Source: Acidobacteriaceae bacterium
GTDB taxonomy: Bacteria; Acidobacteriota; Terriglobia; Terriglobales; Acidobacteriaceae
Length of the DNA: 25,438 nt
Assembly: GCA_003133425.1 (NCBI GenBank)
Contig: PKXI01000399.1
Location: forward strand, 1-25,438
Direction of reading: 5' to 3'
Shown piece by piece: positions 1 to 8,575 of the stretch. Position numbers and translations under genes: made by a program. The notes under the pieces were generated by a model. It saw only the letters and a list, made by a program, of their open reading frames with translations. It did not search any database and was not told the origin of the DNA. Positions within the stretch are counted from its first letter, which is position 1, and each line of letters starts with the position of its first letter.

Positions 1-74
1 CCATTGAAATCCCATAGCTAGATCACCGCGTCCGTCGCAAACGCCAGCGACTTACTTCAAACGACCCCGTCGAA

Positions 75-127
75 ACTGCCCCGGCCAACAGTCTTGGGAC
101 ACACCACCAGTGTCGTGCCGGGGCAGT
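75..127. repeat. Nested inverted repeat (hairpin-forming)
   Basis: ACTGCCCCGGC at 75-85 is perfectly complementary to GCCGGGGCAGT at 117-127. Inside the loop GACAC (98-102) pairs with GTGTC (110-114). No T-run follows on either strand, so an intrinsic terminator is not supported. It lies about 170 bp past the 3' end of the histidine kinase gene. It could be a REP-like element or part of a small inverted-repeat element; its function is unknown. Confidence 0.6.
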
Positions 128-249
128 CCCGATAGGAACCTAACGTTTTGCCGTTACTGATCGGACGCACGAAATGCGCATTGGGATTTCTTAACCAGAG
201 TAATTGAAGGTTCCATAGAACTTGAGGACAGGGGCCCTTGTGTCCCAAG
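93..249. repeat. Long-range 11-bp inverted repeat pair
   Basis: CTTGGGACACA at 93-103 is the exact reverse complement of TGTGTCCCAAG at 239-249, giving a 157-bp unit with matching ends. The left arm sits inside the loop of the 75-127 hairpin. I see no target-site duplication next to the arms and no gene inside. The stretch 1-297 otherwise holds nothing I recognise. Confidence 0.45.
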
Positions 250-297
250 TCTCAGAATCGAAACCCTGGGCTCTCAGGTTCGTGCTCGAGCTGCGAG

Positions 298-1698
298 CTA
301 TGGGCCGGGCCGCTCGCCTTCAGGATTCGTCTCGATTGTGGGGAGAGTCATCCGAATGGTCGCGCCGCCGCCCTTCCGGTTCACGGCACTCAGTTCTCCG
401 TGGTGCAGCCGCACTGCCCGCTCCGCAATCGCAAGCCCAACACCAAACCCGCCTGTGTCGGGACTGCGCGCATAGTCCACGCGGTAAAACGGCCTGAAAA
501 TCGCATTCAGCTGGCTCTCCGGAATCCCCGGCCCACGATCGCTCACCTCAATTTCCGCCTGAGGCCTTCCATGCGCAGTCCCCATCTTCAACCGGATCTC
601 AACCTCTGTCCCACTTCCCGTATAACGAATAGCATTGCGCACCACGTTCTCAACCGCTCTGTACAACAACTCCTCGTTCCCTGCAATTTGGCATTCGACG
701 TCCGCATGAAAAGCCAGTGAACACTGCCGCTGCTGCGCCTCGTACTCCGCGTCGGGAATGATGCGCTCAACTAGGCGGTTCAATGAAAGCGGCTCAAAAT
801 TCTCAACCCTTTCCAGCGCCTCCATCGACGACAAGCTCAGCAGTTGCCCAATCAGAAGATTTAGCCGCTCCGTTTCCCGCTCGATCCGGTCCAGATGCGC
901 TGCCCTTGTCGGCTCGGCATCCTCGCGCGCCAGCTCCAGCGCCACGCTGAGCCTCGCCAATGGCGATCGCAGCTCGTGCGATACGTCCCGCAGCAGCAGC
1001 TTCTGCGCATCTACCAGCGACTCCAGCCGCTCCGCCATGTGATTGAAGTCGTGCATCAGAGCGTCAATCTCATCGCCGGCAAAGATAGCCGCCTGCGATC
1101 TTGGCCACGCCACACGGGCATTCAGCTTGCCCATCGCCAGTTCACGCGCAGCCTTTCTGAGCCTGATCACCGGGCGCGTAAACAGCAGTACCAGCGCAAA
1201 CGTCGTCAGGCCCCCCACCACAATCGCCACCGGCAACTGCGGAAACGCGAAGCGCAAAAGATCCTGCGACAAGTTCGGACTGCGCGGCACATGCGGCCAG
1301 CTCAGCAGAAACACATACTGCTTCCCGCTGGCCGAGACAATCGGAACCCTCCAGATGTACTGCTGTCCAACCTGGCTTCCAAGAATGCGCCCCGGCATGC
1401 CCTCGTTGGTTTGCAGCCCTTCCATTCCCGCCGGTTTGCACAGAACCTGTCCCGCCGCGTCCTCCAGAGCCACGGTCTGTGCAATGCCCGCCCCGTAAGC
1501 CTGCAGCGCGGCGCAGGCGCCTTTTTCCCAGGCCGCCGCCGCGCTTTTACCATCATTAAGCAAAGTGCTGTCGAGCATGTCGAACTGCGCATCCGGACCC
1601 TCGAAGTGACGCCGCACGATCAGCGCCGTCGATATCACGAAGATCAGGCTCTGCGCAATCCAGAAAATGATGAATACTTTAAAGAAGAGGCCGCGCAT
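298..1698 (-). CDS. cpxA: CpxA-like sensor histidine kinase
   Basis: Inner-membrane sensor kinase of 466 residues that would phosphorylate the response regulator encoded just upstream. An N-terminal membrane segment (about residues 6-28) is followed by a ~120-residue periplasmic sensor region, a second membrane segment (about 153-175) and a HAMP linker. The dimerisation box has DVSHELRSPLARL with the phospho-accepting His241. The ATPase domain shows the N-box (VENVVRNAIRY), DRGPGIP and the GFGVGLAIA loop. Architecture and spacing match the CpxA group. The gene starts 3 bp after the regulator's stop, with an AAAGGA ribosome site inside the regulator's end, so translation is probably coupled. 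The signal sensed cannot be read from the sequence. The symbol reflects family resemblance, not proven orthology. Confidence 0.9.
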   Translation of the reverse strand: MRGLFFKVFIIFWIAQSLIFVISTALIVRRHFEGPDAQFDMLDSTLLNDGKSAAAAWEKGACAALQAYGAGIAQTVALEDAAGQVLCKPAGMEGLQTNEGMPGRILGSQVGQQYIWRVPIVSASGKQYVFLLSWPHVPRSPNLSQDLLRFAFPQLPVAIVVGGLTTFALVLLFTRPVIRLRKAARELAMGKLNARVAWPRSQAAIFAGDEIDALMHDFNHMAERLESLVDAQKLLLRDVSHELRSPLARLSVALELAREDAEPTRAAHLDRIERETERLNLLIGQLLSLSSMEALERVENFEPLSLNRLVERIIPDAEYEAQQRQCSLAFHADVECQIAGNEELLYRAVENVVRNAIRYTGSGTEVEIRLKMGTAHGRPQAEIEVSDRGPGIPESQLNAIFRPFYRVDYARSPDTGGFGVGLAIAERAVRLHHGELSAVNRKGGGATIRMTLPTIETNPEGERPGP

Positions 1699-1701
1699 CG
1701 T

Positions 1702-2412
1702 TTAGTCCTTTGCCACAGGCGGATCGGAGTTTACCGCGAGCTGATAGCCGGTTCCGCGAATTGTCTTCACCAGCTCTTCAGTCGCATCCTTCCCGCTCAG
1801 CTTTCGCCGTAAGCGGCTTACATGCATATCCAGGCTGCGGTCGAAAGGGTGAAACTTGCGCCCCAGCACGTTCTCTGAGATATCCTCACGCGTCACCACT
1901 TTTCCCGGAGAGCGCATCAATGCTTCCAGCAGCCCAAACTCCACATCCGTCAGTTCAATCTTCTTTCCGTTTTGCAGTACCGTCCGGGCAGCCAGGTTCA
2001 GTTCAAGCCCATCGGCGCGCAGCACCGTCTGTTCTCGCTTTTCTTGCGACCCGGCGCTCCTGCGCAAAATCGCACGCACCCTCGCCAGCAGTTCCCGCGG
2101 ATTGAACGGCTTTGAAAGATAATCGTCGGCGCCGATCTCCAGCCCCACGATGCGGTCCACATCTTCGCCACGCGCCGTCAGTAGCAGCACGCCTACCGCC
2201 GACGAGGCCCTCATCCGCCGCAGCACCTCAAACCCGTCCAGTCCCGGCAGCATCACGTCCAACAGAATCATCGCGAACGGTTGTTCCAGAGCTGTCTTCA
2301 GTCCCGTATCCCCTCGATGCACGGCCGTGATCCGGAACCCATTGCGCCCCATGTATTCGGTCAGCATCGAGCAGAGTTCAACGTCATCGTCAATCAGAAG
2401 AATGTCTTCCAC
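1702..2412 (-). CDS. cpxR: CpxR-like OmpR-family response regulator
   Basis: Cytoplasmic DNA-binding response regulator, 236 residues from a GTG start at 2412. I prefer this start because the receiver domain begins right there (MEDILLIDDD); a longer reading to 2490 only adds non-conserved residues. The receiver has the acidic pair D8/D9, phospho-acceptor D52 (ILLDVMLPG), the switch Thr (LLLTARGED) and the conserved Lys (LSKPFNPREL). The C-terminal winged helix contains VLGRKFHPFDRSLDMHVS, strikingly like the matching CpxR segment. It is the first gene of a two-gene operon with the kinase. Direct repeats resembling CpxR boxes lie 64-120 bp upstream, suggesting autoregulation. Confidence 0.93.
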   Translation of the reverse strand: MEDILLIDDDVELCSMLTEYMGRNGFRITAVHRGDTGLKTALEQPFAMILLDVMLPGLDGFEVLRRMRASSAVGVLLLTARGEDVDRIVGLEIGADDYLSKPFNPRELLARVRAILRRSAGSQEKREQTVLRADGLELNLAARTVLQNGKKIELTDVEFGLLEALMRSPGKVVTREDISENVLGRKFHPFDRSLDMHVSRLRRKLSGKDATEELVKTIRGTGYQLAVNSDPPVAKD

Positions 2413-2475
2413 GTTGGTCCCGTAAGCCCTCGCACTAAGCCTACGCCCTTCTCGCCGAGCTGGAATGCCGGAAAT

Positions 2476-2490
2476 GTAACAAATGGTCAC
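2476..2490 (+). promoter_or_regulatory. CpxR-box-like direct repeat, plus strand
   Basis: GTAAC-N5-GTCAC (half-sites 2476-2480 and 2486-2490) resembles the known CpxR box GTAAA-N5-GTAAA. It lies in the divergent gap between the regulator gene and the TonB-dependent receptor gene. The assignment is inferred from motif, spacing and the CpxR-like regulator next door. Confidence 0.5.
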
Positions 2491-2507
2491 AGCCCCGGCG
2501 ACACTTC

Positions 2508-2532
2508 GTTACACAGCTTTACCCTTTGTGAC
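2508..2532 (-). promoter_or_regulatory. Triple CpxR-box-like direct repeat, minus strand
   Basis: Read on the minus strand, the half-sites are GTCAC (2532-2528), GTAAA (2522-2518) and GTAAC (2512-2508), each separated by exactly 5 bp, one DNA turn per half-site. The central pair differs from the CpxR consensus at one base. The cluster is about 67-91 bp upstream of the receptor ATG and about 96-120 bp upstream of the regulator GTG, so it could serve either promoter. Confidence 0.6.
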
Positions 2533-2598
2533 CGCACGGCCGCGTCCTTCGTCGTCTCCTGAATATGTAAGTTCTTGTTGGCGTCGAAAGGACTCATC

Positions 2599-5454
2599 AT
2601 GACAAACAGAATTATTCTCAGCCTACTAGCCTTCCTGCTTCTCCTCAGCGGGGCGTTTTCCTCTACTGCGCAGGCCCCGACGGGCAGCATTCACGGCACT
2701 GTGGCTGATCCCTCCGGTGCGGTCGTTCCGGCGGCAACTATCACGCTCACCAGCCAGAGCGGCGCCTCAAAGTTTGCCCTCAGTGGCGGAGATGGCGCGT
2801 TCGTCTTCGAAAGTGTCGAGCTTGGCAGCTACACCATCTCCGTCTCCGCCGAGGGCTTCGCTCCCTTCGATCCGCTTGCGGTCCAGGTCGTCTCCGGCAA
2901 GAGCGTCCTCCAGAACATCGCCCTCAAACTCCCCGTCGAAACGCAAAGTGTTACGGTCAGCGACCAGGGCATGAGCGTCGACACCAGCGCCGACAACAAC
3001 GCCAGCTCTCTCGTGATCAAGGGAAAAGATCTCGATGCGCTCTCCGACGATCCGGATGAGCTGCAAAGCGAGCTCACCGCTCTGGCCGGCGCGGCCGCCG
3101 GTCCCAATGGCGGACAGATTTATATCGACGGCTTCACCGGCGGACAGCTCCCACCCAAGTCGTCCATCCGCGAAATCCGCATCAATCAGAATCCCTTCGC
3201 GGCGCAGTACGACAAGCTGGGCTATGGGCGCATCGAAATCCTCACCAAGCCCGGCACCGACAAGTTGCACGGCTCCTTCATAATGAGCGGCAACGACTCC
3301 GCATTCAACTCGCTCAACCCCTTCGTGAGCAGCGAACCTGCCTATTACTCCACGTTCCTGATGGGCAACGCCGGCGGCGCGCTTTCCAAAACCAGCTCGT
3401 GGTTCGGCAGCGTCTTCCGCCGCGACAATCAGTCCAACTCCATCATCAACGCCGAGTTGCTCGACTCCTCCGGCAACCCCTACAACTACTCCGTGGCAGT
3501 CGCCAATCCGCAAACGCGCCTCGACCTCAGCCCGCGTTTCGACTTTCAACTGGGATCTAAAAACACTCTCACCGTCCGCTATTCGCTCGACCGCCAGACG
3601 GCCGCCAACAGCGGTGTATCGCTGTTCGCCCTGCAGAGCCAGGCGTACAACACATCCGGCACTGAAAATACCGTGCAGCTCAGCGACACACAAGTTCTCA
3701 GCGACCACGTCGTCAATGAAACGCGCTTCCAATTCACCGGCGACCGCAACAGTCAGATCGCCCAGAGCACCGATCCCACCGTCACCGTGCAGGGAGCCTT
3801 CACCGGCGGCGGCAACAGCATGGGCGTAAGCCGCGACAATCAGAACAAATTCGAACTGCAGAACGACACCATCGTCAGCAAGGGCGCGCACGCCATCAAC
3901 TTCGGCACTCGGCTCCGCTTCACGCGCGACGCCAGCTACTCAACCGCAGGCTTCAACGGCCAGTACATCTACTCCTCGCTCGACGCCTACAAGGCCAACA
4001 CTCCTACCGAATACGACGTCACCGCCGGAAAAGGCTCAGCCGCCGTCAACTACTTCGACGCCGGCCTCTTCTTCCAGGACGACTTCAAGTTACGCCCCAA
4101 CCTCACGCTGAGTTACGGCCTCCGCTACGAGTCGCAAAACGACATCGGCGACCACGCCGACTGGGCTCCGCGGTTCTCCTTCGCATGGGCGCCCGGCGCG
4201 CATGGAACCACCGCAGCCAAGACCGTGGTTCGCGGCGGCTATGGATGGTTCTTCGATCGCTTCACGGAAAGCAACATCCTTCAATCCATTCGCCAGAACG
4301 GCATCACGCAACAGCAGTACGTCATCAAGGCCCCGACGTTCTACCAGAACGCTCCGTCGGCGTCGCAGCTGGCCGCAAGCAGCACCTCAGCAAGCACCAT
4401 CTACACTATCGCGCCCAATCTCAAGGCTTCAGTCAACATGCAGGCGGCCATCGGCGTAGAGCACCAGTTCGGCAAAGTCGCCACGCTCGCAGCCACCTTC
4501 ATCAACTCGCACGGCGTGCATCAGGACTACACCGACAACATCAACGCATTCATCCCGTCCACCTACGACGCCGTCACAGGCACTGGCACGCGCCCCAGCG
4601 GCATCAATGAAAACATTTATCAGTACCAGTCGGGCGGCGTATACCACCAGAACCAGCTCATGCTCAACTACACCGTCCGCGCCAAACGCATCTCGCTCTT
4701 TGGCTTCTACATGCTCAACTTCGCGAATGCTGATACATCGGGCGCCAGTTACTTCCCGACCAACCAGACCGATCCGAGCGCCGACTACGGCCGCGCCAGC
4801 TTCGATGTCCGCAACCGTTTCCTGCTCGGCGGCAATCTCCAGGCGCCATTCGGCGTCTCCATCAGCCCCATGCTGGTCACCAACTCCGGCGCGCCTTTCA
4901 ATATCACCATCGGCCAGGATCTCAACGGCGACAACCAGTTCAACGACCGTCCCGCGTATGCCACCGGCGCCAGCACCGACATTTTGAAGACCTCCTACGG
5001 CACATTCGATCTCAACCCTGCATGGGATCAGACCCGCATTCCCTATAACGTCGGCACCGGCCCTAGCCAGTTCAGCATGAACCTCCGGGTGAGCAAGTCA
5101 ATCGGCATCGGTCCCAAGGTCACGGGAACAGCTAATGCCATGTCCGCCGGCCCGGGAGGCCCCGGTGGACCTGGCGGTTCAGGAGGTGGTCCCGGTGGAG
5201 GCGGCGGTGGACTTGGCCCCGGCGGGCTCAGTGGCAGTGGCGGTCCGCCACGCCTCGATCAGGCAGCTACCCGCCGTTACTCGCTCAACTTCACGGCGAT
5301 GGCAAGAAATGTTCTCAACAACGTCAATCTCGCCCAGCCGGTCGGTGTTCTCGAGTCGCCCCTCTTTGGCAAATCGAATGCGCTCTCTGGAGGCTTCTTC
5401 TCCTCGTCCGCATCCAATCGCAGCATCGACCTTCAGGTCTCGTTCAATTTTTAG
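2599..5454 (+). CDS. Oar-like TonB-dependent receptor with CarboxypepD_reg-like N-terminal domain
   Basis: Outer-membrane receptor, 951 residues. The ATG at 2599 is chosen because AAAGGA precedes it and it opens directly into a signal peptide (IILSLLAFLLLLSGAFSSTAQA). Next comes a carboxypeptidase-regulatory-like beta sandwich (about residues 30-105, GSIHGTVADPSGAVVPAA), a plug-like region (about 115-225, including QIYIDGFTGGQLPP and YGRIEILTKPGTDKLHG), then a long beta-barrel ending in the aromatic-terminated LQVSFNF typical of outer-membrane proteins. A Gly/Pro-rich run occupies about residues 851-885. No clear TonB box is seen. In this family such proteins probably import large substrates; polysaccharide is suggested only by the adjacent GH9 and CE7 genes. 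Divergent from the CpxRA-like pair and possibly regulated by it. Confidence 0.88.
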   Translation: MTNRIILSLLAFLLLLSGAFSSTAQAPTGSIHGTVADPSGAVVPAATITLTSQSGASKFALSGGDGAFVFESVELGSYTISVSAEGFAPFDPLAVQVVSGKSVLQNIALKLPVETQSVTVSDQGMSVDTSADNNASSLVIKGKDLDALSDDPDELQSELTALAGAAAGPNGGQIYIDGFTGGQLPPKSSIREIRINQNPFAAQYDKLGYGRIEILTKPGTDKLHGSFIMSGNDSAFNSLNPFVSSEPAYYSTFLMGNAGGALSKTSSWFGSVFRRDNQSNSIINAELLDSSGNPYNYSVAVANPQTRLDLSPRFDFQLGSKNTLTVRYSLDRQTAANSGVSLFALQSQAYNTSGTENTVQLSDTQVLSDHVVNETRFQFTGDRNSQIAQSTDPTVTVQGAFTGGGNSMGVSRDNQNKFELQNDTIVSKGAHAINFGTRLRFTRDASYSTAGFNGQYIYSSLDAYKANTPTEYDVTAGKGSAAVNYFDAGLFFQDDFKLRPNLTLSYGLRYESQNDIGDHADWAPRFSFAWAPGAHGTTAAKTVVRGGYGWFFDRFTESNILQSIRQNGITQQQYVIKAPTFYQNAPSASQLAASSTSASTIYTIAPNLKASVNMQAAIGVEHQFGKVATLAATFINSHGVHQDYTDNINAFIPSTYDAVTGTGTRPSGINENIYQYQSGGVYHQNQLMLNYTVRAKRISLFGFYMLNFANADTSGASYFPTNQTDPSADYGRASFDVRNRFLLGGNLQAPFGVSISPMLVTNSGAPFNITIGQDLNGDNQFNDRPAYATGASTDILKTSYGTFDLNPAWDQTRIPYNVGTGPSQFSMNLRVSKSIGIGPKVTGTANAMSAGPGGPGGPGGSGGGPGGGGGGLGPGGLSGSGGPPRLDQAATRRYSLNFTAMARNVLNNVNLAQPVGVLESPLFGKSNALSGGFFSSSASNRSIDLQVSFNF

Positions 5455-5642
5455 CGGTTGCAGAGGTAGCGCAGGATCGGTACCGAAATGTCGGCCAGTG
5501 TCATGGAATCTCGTGACCAAGACTGGGATCGATAATCACCGGCGCAATGGGCGTTTGCCGGGAGTAATCCTGGAAACAAATGTCGCCCAGGGGTGAGCAT
5601 GCCATGTTAGGTTGAGGCAAAGGAGCGGTCTATTCTAAACCT

Positions 5643-8330
5643 ATGCTTACCCGAATCGAAGTGTGTCTCCTGTTGGCCCTGACCTCAAGCGCAAGCATGT
5701 TCGGCGCCGATTTTGCCATGAAGGTGACTGACAAGAATTATCTCGATACCCAAGGTTTTAGCGTATTTCTTTACGACAGCACGTACCATCCCGTTTTCGT
5801 AGACCAGAAGAACACCGCCATGGAGATGATTCTCCACGGCCAGCGTATCGCTACGAATGGCGATGTACGCCTGATGCCAACGCCCGAGCAGTGGGACCTG
5901 GTGGCAACCCTCAAGGGGCGTCAGGCCGATAAGGCGAACAACCGGCTCATCGCCAGCCTCGCTTTCCCGACCTTCGATTTGAGCTACACCCTAGAAGTAG
6001 CTGCGGAACCGGGCGGCGTGAAGGTGACCATCAATCTCGATAAGCCGCTGCCGGAGAAACTGGCGGGGCGCGCGGGCTTCAACCTGGAGTTTCTGCCCTC
6101 CATTTACATGGGCAAGGCTTACCTGGTGGACGGGAGCAAAGCAGGAATTTTTCCGCGAACGCCAGACGATGAGATGGTGAAGGTGTTGCCGCTGGCTGAT
6201 GAACCGAAAAAGGCGTACTACCTGGAGGATTGGGATAAGGCCAAGGGCTACACTCAGCCGCTACCCTTCGCCGAAGGCAGGAGCATCACGCTGGGTGTGG
6301 ACGACGCGCTGGCGCGCGTGAGTGTGGTTTCGGACACAGGTGACCTGATGTTGTTCGATGGACGCAACCGCGCGCAGAACGGCTGGTTCGTGTTGCGTTC
6401 GCTGATCCCTTCGGGTAAGACCACAAACGCAATTGTGTGGCACATCCGGCCGGATGTGATTCCGAACTGGACGCGGCCGCCGATGATTGCGCACAGCCAG
6501 GTGGGTTATGCGCCGGAATTCTCAAAGACGGCGGTAATTGAGCTCGACCCGAAGTACGAAGGGCCGAAGAGGGCCAAGGTGCTTCGCCTGACGGAGGACG
6601 GATCGTACAAGGAGGCGTTCGAGGGCCCGATCACGCCTTCGACGCCGTGGTTGCGGTACGTCTATTCGAAATTCGACTTCACGGCGGTGAAAGACCCTGG
6701 CCTTTACGTCATTGAGTACGCGGGCCAGCGCACGCCCCCTTTCCCCATCTCAAAAGGCGCGTACGCGAAAATCTGGCAGGACAGCCTTGACCATCACCTG
6801 GCTGAGCAGATGGATCATGTCTCTGTGCGCGAGGGGTACCGGATATGGCACGGCGCATCGCACCTGGATGATGGCCGCATGGCGCCAGTGGTTGGAGAAC
6901 AATTCGACGGCTGGAATCAGGCTACGGCAACGGACGGGAAGTACAAAGGCGGTGACCACATTCCTGGGATGAATGTGGGGGGATGGTACGACGCCGGCGA
7001 CTACGATCTGGAAGAACCCGCGCAGCTGAATGTGATTCAGAGCCTGGCGCTGGCGTATCGCGAATTCAATCTTAAATACGACGAGCTCACGGTGGATGAA
7101 ACGGCGCGTGAGGTTGAGATGCACCGTCCCGATGGCGTGCCGGACACGGTGGAGCAAGTGAGGCACGGCGCGCTGCTCATTTTGGCGCAGTACCACAATA
7201 TTGGGCACGCGATCCGCGGCACGCACGAACCGGATCTGCGCCAATATACGCACCTGGGCGACGGCGCGTCGAAAACCGACGGACGCATCTACAACCCGAC
7301 GCTCGGTCCGAATGAAGTAAAGGGTGACTACTCAGGCAAGCCGGACGACCGCTGGATTTTTACTTCGACGAATCCGTTTTTCCAGTGGAACGGTATTGCG
7401 GCGCTGGCGGCCGCGGCCGATGTGCTGAAGGGGTGGGATGACGCGTTAGCGAAAGACTGCCTCGAGACCGCGATCAAAGCATGGAACGACGAGAAGGCTC
7501 ACCCAACGCCTTTTCCCTCGGGCGGCGGCTTTGGCGGAGCGGCTCCGGCGGGCGCTCCTCCGGGTGGTGTGCTGGCTGCGTCGCAGGGTGTGGTGTCTGG
7601 CCGTCAGAACGCGAGTGCTCCGGCAGGTTCTGGCACGACGAGCGCACCGGCAGCTCCGCCGGCAGGCGCAGCGCGTGGCGGGTTTAACACCGGACTCGAC
7701 TGGGCTGCAGCTTTGGAATTGACCATCGCAACGAACGGAGCCGAGCCCTACAAGTCCCGTCTGAAGGAGTTGTTCCCTCAGATGATCACTCCGCAGCAGA
7801 TGGGCCTTCGTGGTTGGACGGCAGTGCGCGCCCTGCCATATCTCGACGCGAGCGCGAAGGATCAAATGCGGGAAGCGGTGAAGACCTACATGGCGGGGTT
7901 GGACAAGCAGTTGGATGCCACTCCGTTCGGCGTGCCGCCGAGCCTGGGCACGTGGGGCGGATCGGGCGCCGTGGTTGACATGGCCATCCGAATGTACTTT
8001 CTGCACAAGACATTTCCTGATCTTGTGGGCCCCGAATATACGCTCCGTGCCGTCAATTACATTCTCGGCACGCACCCGGTATCGAGCACATCGTATGTGG
8101 CTGGCGTGGGTACGGTCTCGAAGATGAAGACGTACAGCAATAATCGCGCCGACAACGCGTACATTCCAGGCGCAGTGATTCCGGGATACGTCATCATCAA
8201 GCCGGATTTTCCTGAGTGCATCGACGACTTTGGATTTCTGTGGTTCGAGGATGAAGCGGTCGTGGCGGGATCGGCAAGCTGGGTCGTGGCCGGCAACGCT
8301 GCGGACGCGATTACGAAAGAATCGAAGTAG
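5643..8330 (+). CDS. Secreted glycoside hydrolase family 9 (cellulase-type) protein
   Basis: Predicted endo- or exo-acting beta-glucanase of 895 residues, exported through an N-terminal signal peptide (CLLLALTSSASMFG). About 250 residues of an unassigned beta-rich region come first. A CelD_N-like Ig domain follows (about 280-365, starting PMIAHSQVGYAPEFSKTAV), then the GH9 (alpha/alpha)6 barrel. The GH9 motif GGWYDAGDYDL gives the paired aspartates D450 and D453; the C-terminal FEDEAVVAG segment aligns with the family NEVA(I)xxNA block and gives the likely acid Glu871. A low-complexity Gly/Ala/Pro/Ser insert (about residues 623-683) interrupts the catalytic domain. Only a distant AGGAG (17 nt) precedes the ATG, so initiation looks weak or leaderless-like. 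Substrate is inferred to be a beta-glucan; the family also has other specificities. Confidence 0.88.
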   Translation: MLTRIEVCLLLALTSSASMFGADFAMKVTDKNYLDTQGFSVFLYDSTYHPVFVDQKNTAMEMILHGQRIATNGDVRLMPTPEQWDLVATLKGRQADKANNRLIASLAFPTFDLSYTLEVAAEPGGVKVTINLDKPLPEKLAGRAGFNLEFLPSIYMGKAYLVDGSKAGIFPRTPDDEMVKVLPLADEPKKAYYLEDWDKAKGYTQPLPFAEGRSITLGVDDALARVSVVSDTGDLMLFDGRNRAQNGWFVLRSLIPSGKTTNAIVWHIRPDVIPNWTRPPMIAHSQVGYAPEFSKTAVIELDPKYEGPKRAKVLRLTEDGSYKEAFEGPITPSTPWLRYVYSKFDFTAVKDPGLYVIEYAGQRTPPFPISKGAYAKIWQDSLDHHLAEQMDHVSVREGYRIWHGASHLDDGRMAPVVGEQFDGWNQATATDGKYKGGDHIPGMNVGGWYDAGDYDLEEPAQLNVIQSLALAYREFNLKYDELTVDETAREVEMHRPDGVPDTVEQVRHGALLILAQYHNIGHAIRGTHEPDLRQYTHLGDGASKTDGRIYNPTLGPNEVKGDYSGKPDDRWIFTSTNPFFQWNGIAALAAAADVLKGWDDALAKDCLETAIKAWNDEKAHPTPFPSGGGFGGAAPAGAPPGGVLAASQGVVSGRQNASAPAGSGTTSAPAAPPAGAARGGFNTGLDWAAALELTIATNGAEPYKSRLKELFPQMITPQQMGLRGWTAVRALPYLDASAKDQMREAVKTYMAGLDKQLDATPFGVPPSLGTWGGSGAVVDMAIRMYFLHKTFPDLVGPEYTLRAVNYILGTHPVSSTSYVAGVGTVSKMKTYSNNRADNAYIPGAVIPGYVIIKPDFPECIDDFGFLWFEDEAVVAGSASWVVAGNAADAITKESK

Positions 8331-8342
8331 AGCCATTCCTGG

Positions 8343-8385
8343 AAACGCCTCGCGGCCCCGAATTACTGGACCCCGAGGCGTTTTT
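8343..8385 (+). terminator. Rho-independent terminator after the GH9 gene
   Basis: AAACGCCTCG (8343-8352) pairs with CGAGGCGTTT (8374-8383), a 10-bp stem with a 21-nt loop, followed by a T-run (8381-8385). It begins 12 bp after the GH9 stop codon. It should separate GH9 transcription from the esterase gene. Confidence 0.8.
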
Positions 8386-8575
8386 CAGGACGAGACGGAA
8401 TCATCGAAGAGATGTTGGGCACGAACCTCTCCGCGAAGATCGGAACCGTTCTTCCTATCCTTGGCTTTGCGCTTCTCGCGCACATAGCTCCACAAACTGC
8501 TACGCGCTCGTGTGTGCTGTCCCGCAGTGTATCCTCATTGGTTGTAAGTATCAGCACAATGTGCAGGGAGGCATA

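Noticed and set aside
2767..3891. Long 374-codon frame antisense to the TonB receptor gene
   Set aside because: The codon-position bias and composition (Ala/Val/Gly/Glu/Asp-rich) are those of a shadow of the GC-rich sense gene; the sense frame has clear domains.
8387..8402. CAGGACGAGACGGAA, similar to CAGGACGACACGGAA at the start of the IS-end repeat
   Set aside because: The match ends after about 15 bases and it sits directly after a terminator; too short to call a third repeat copy.
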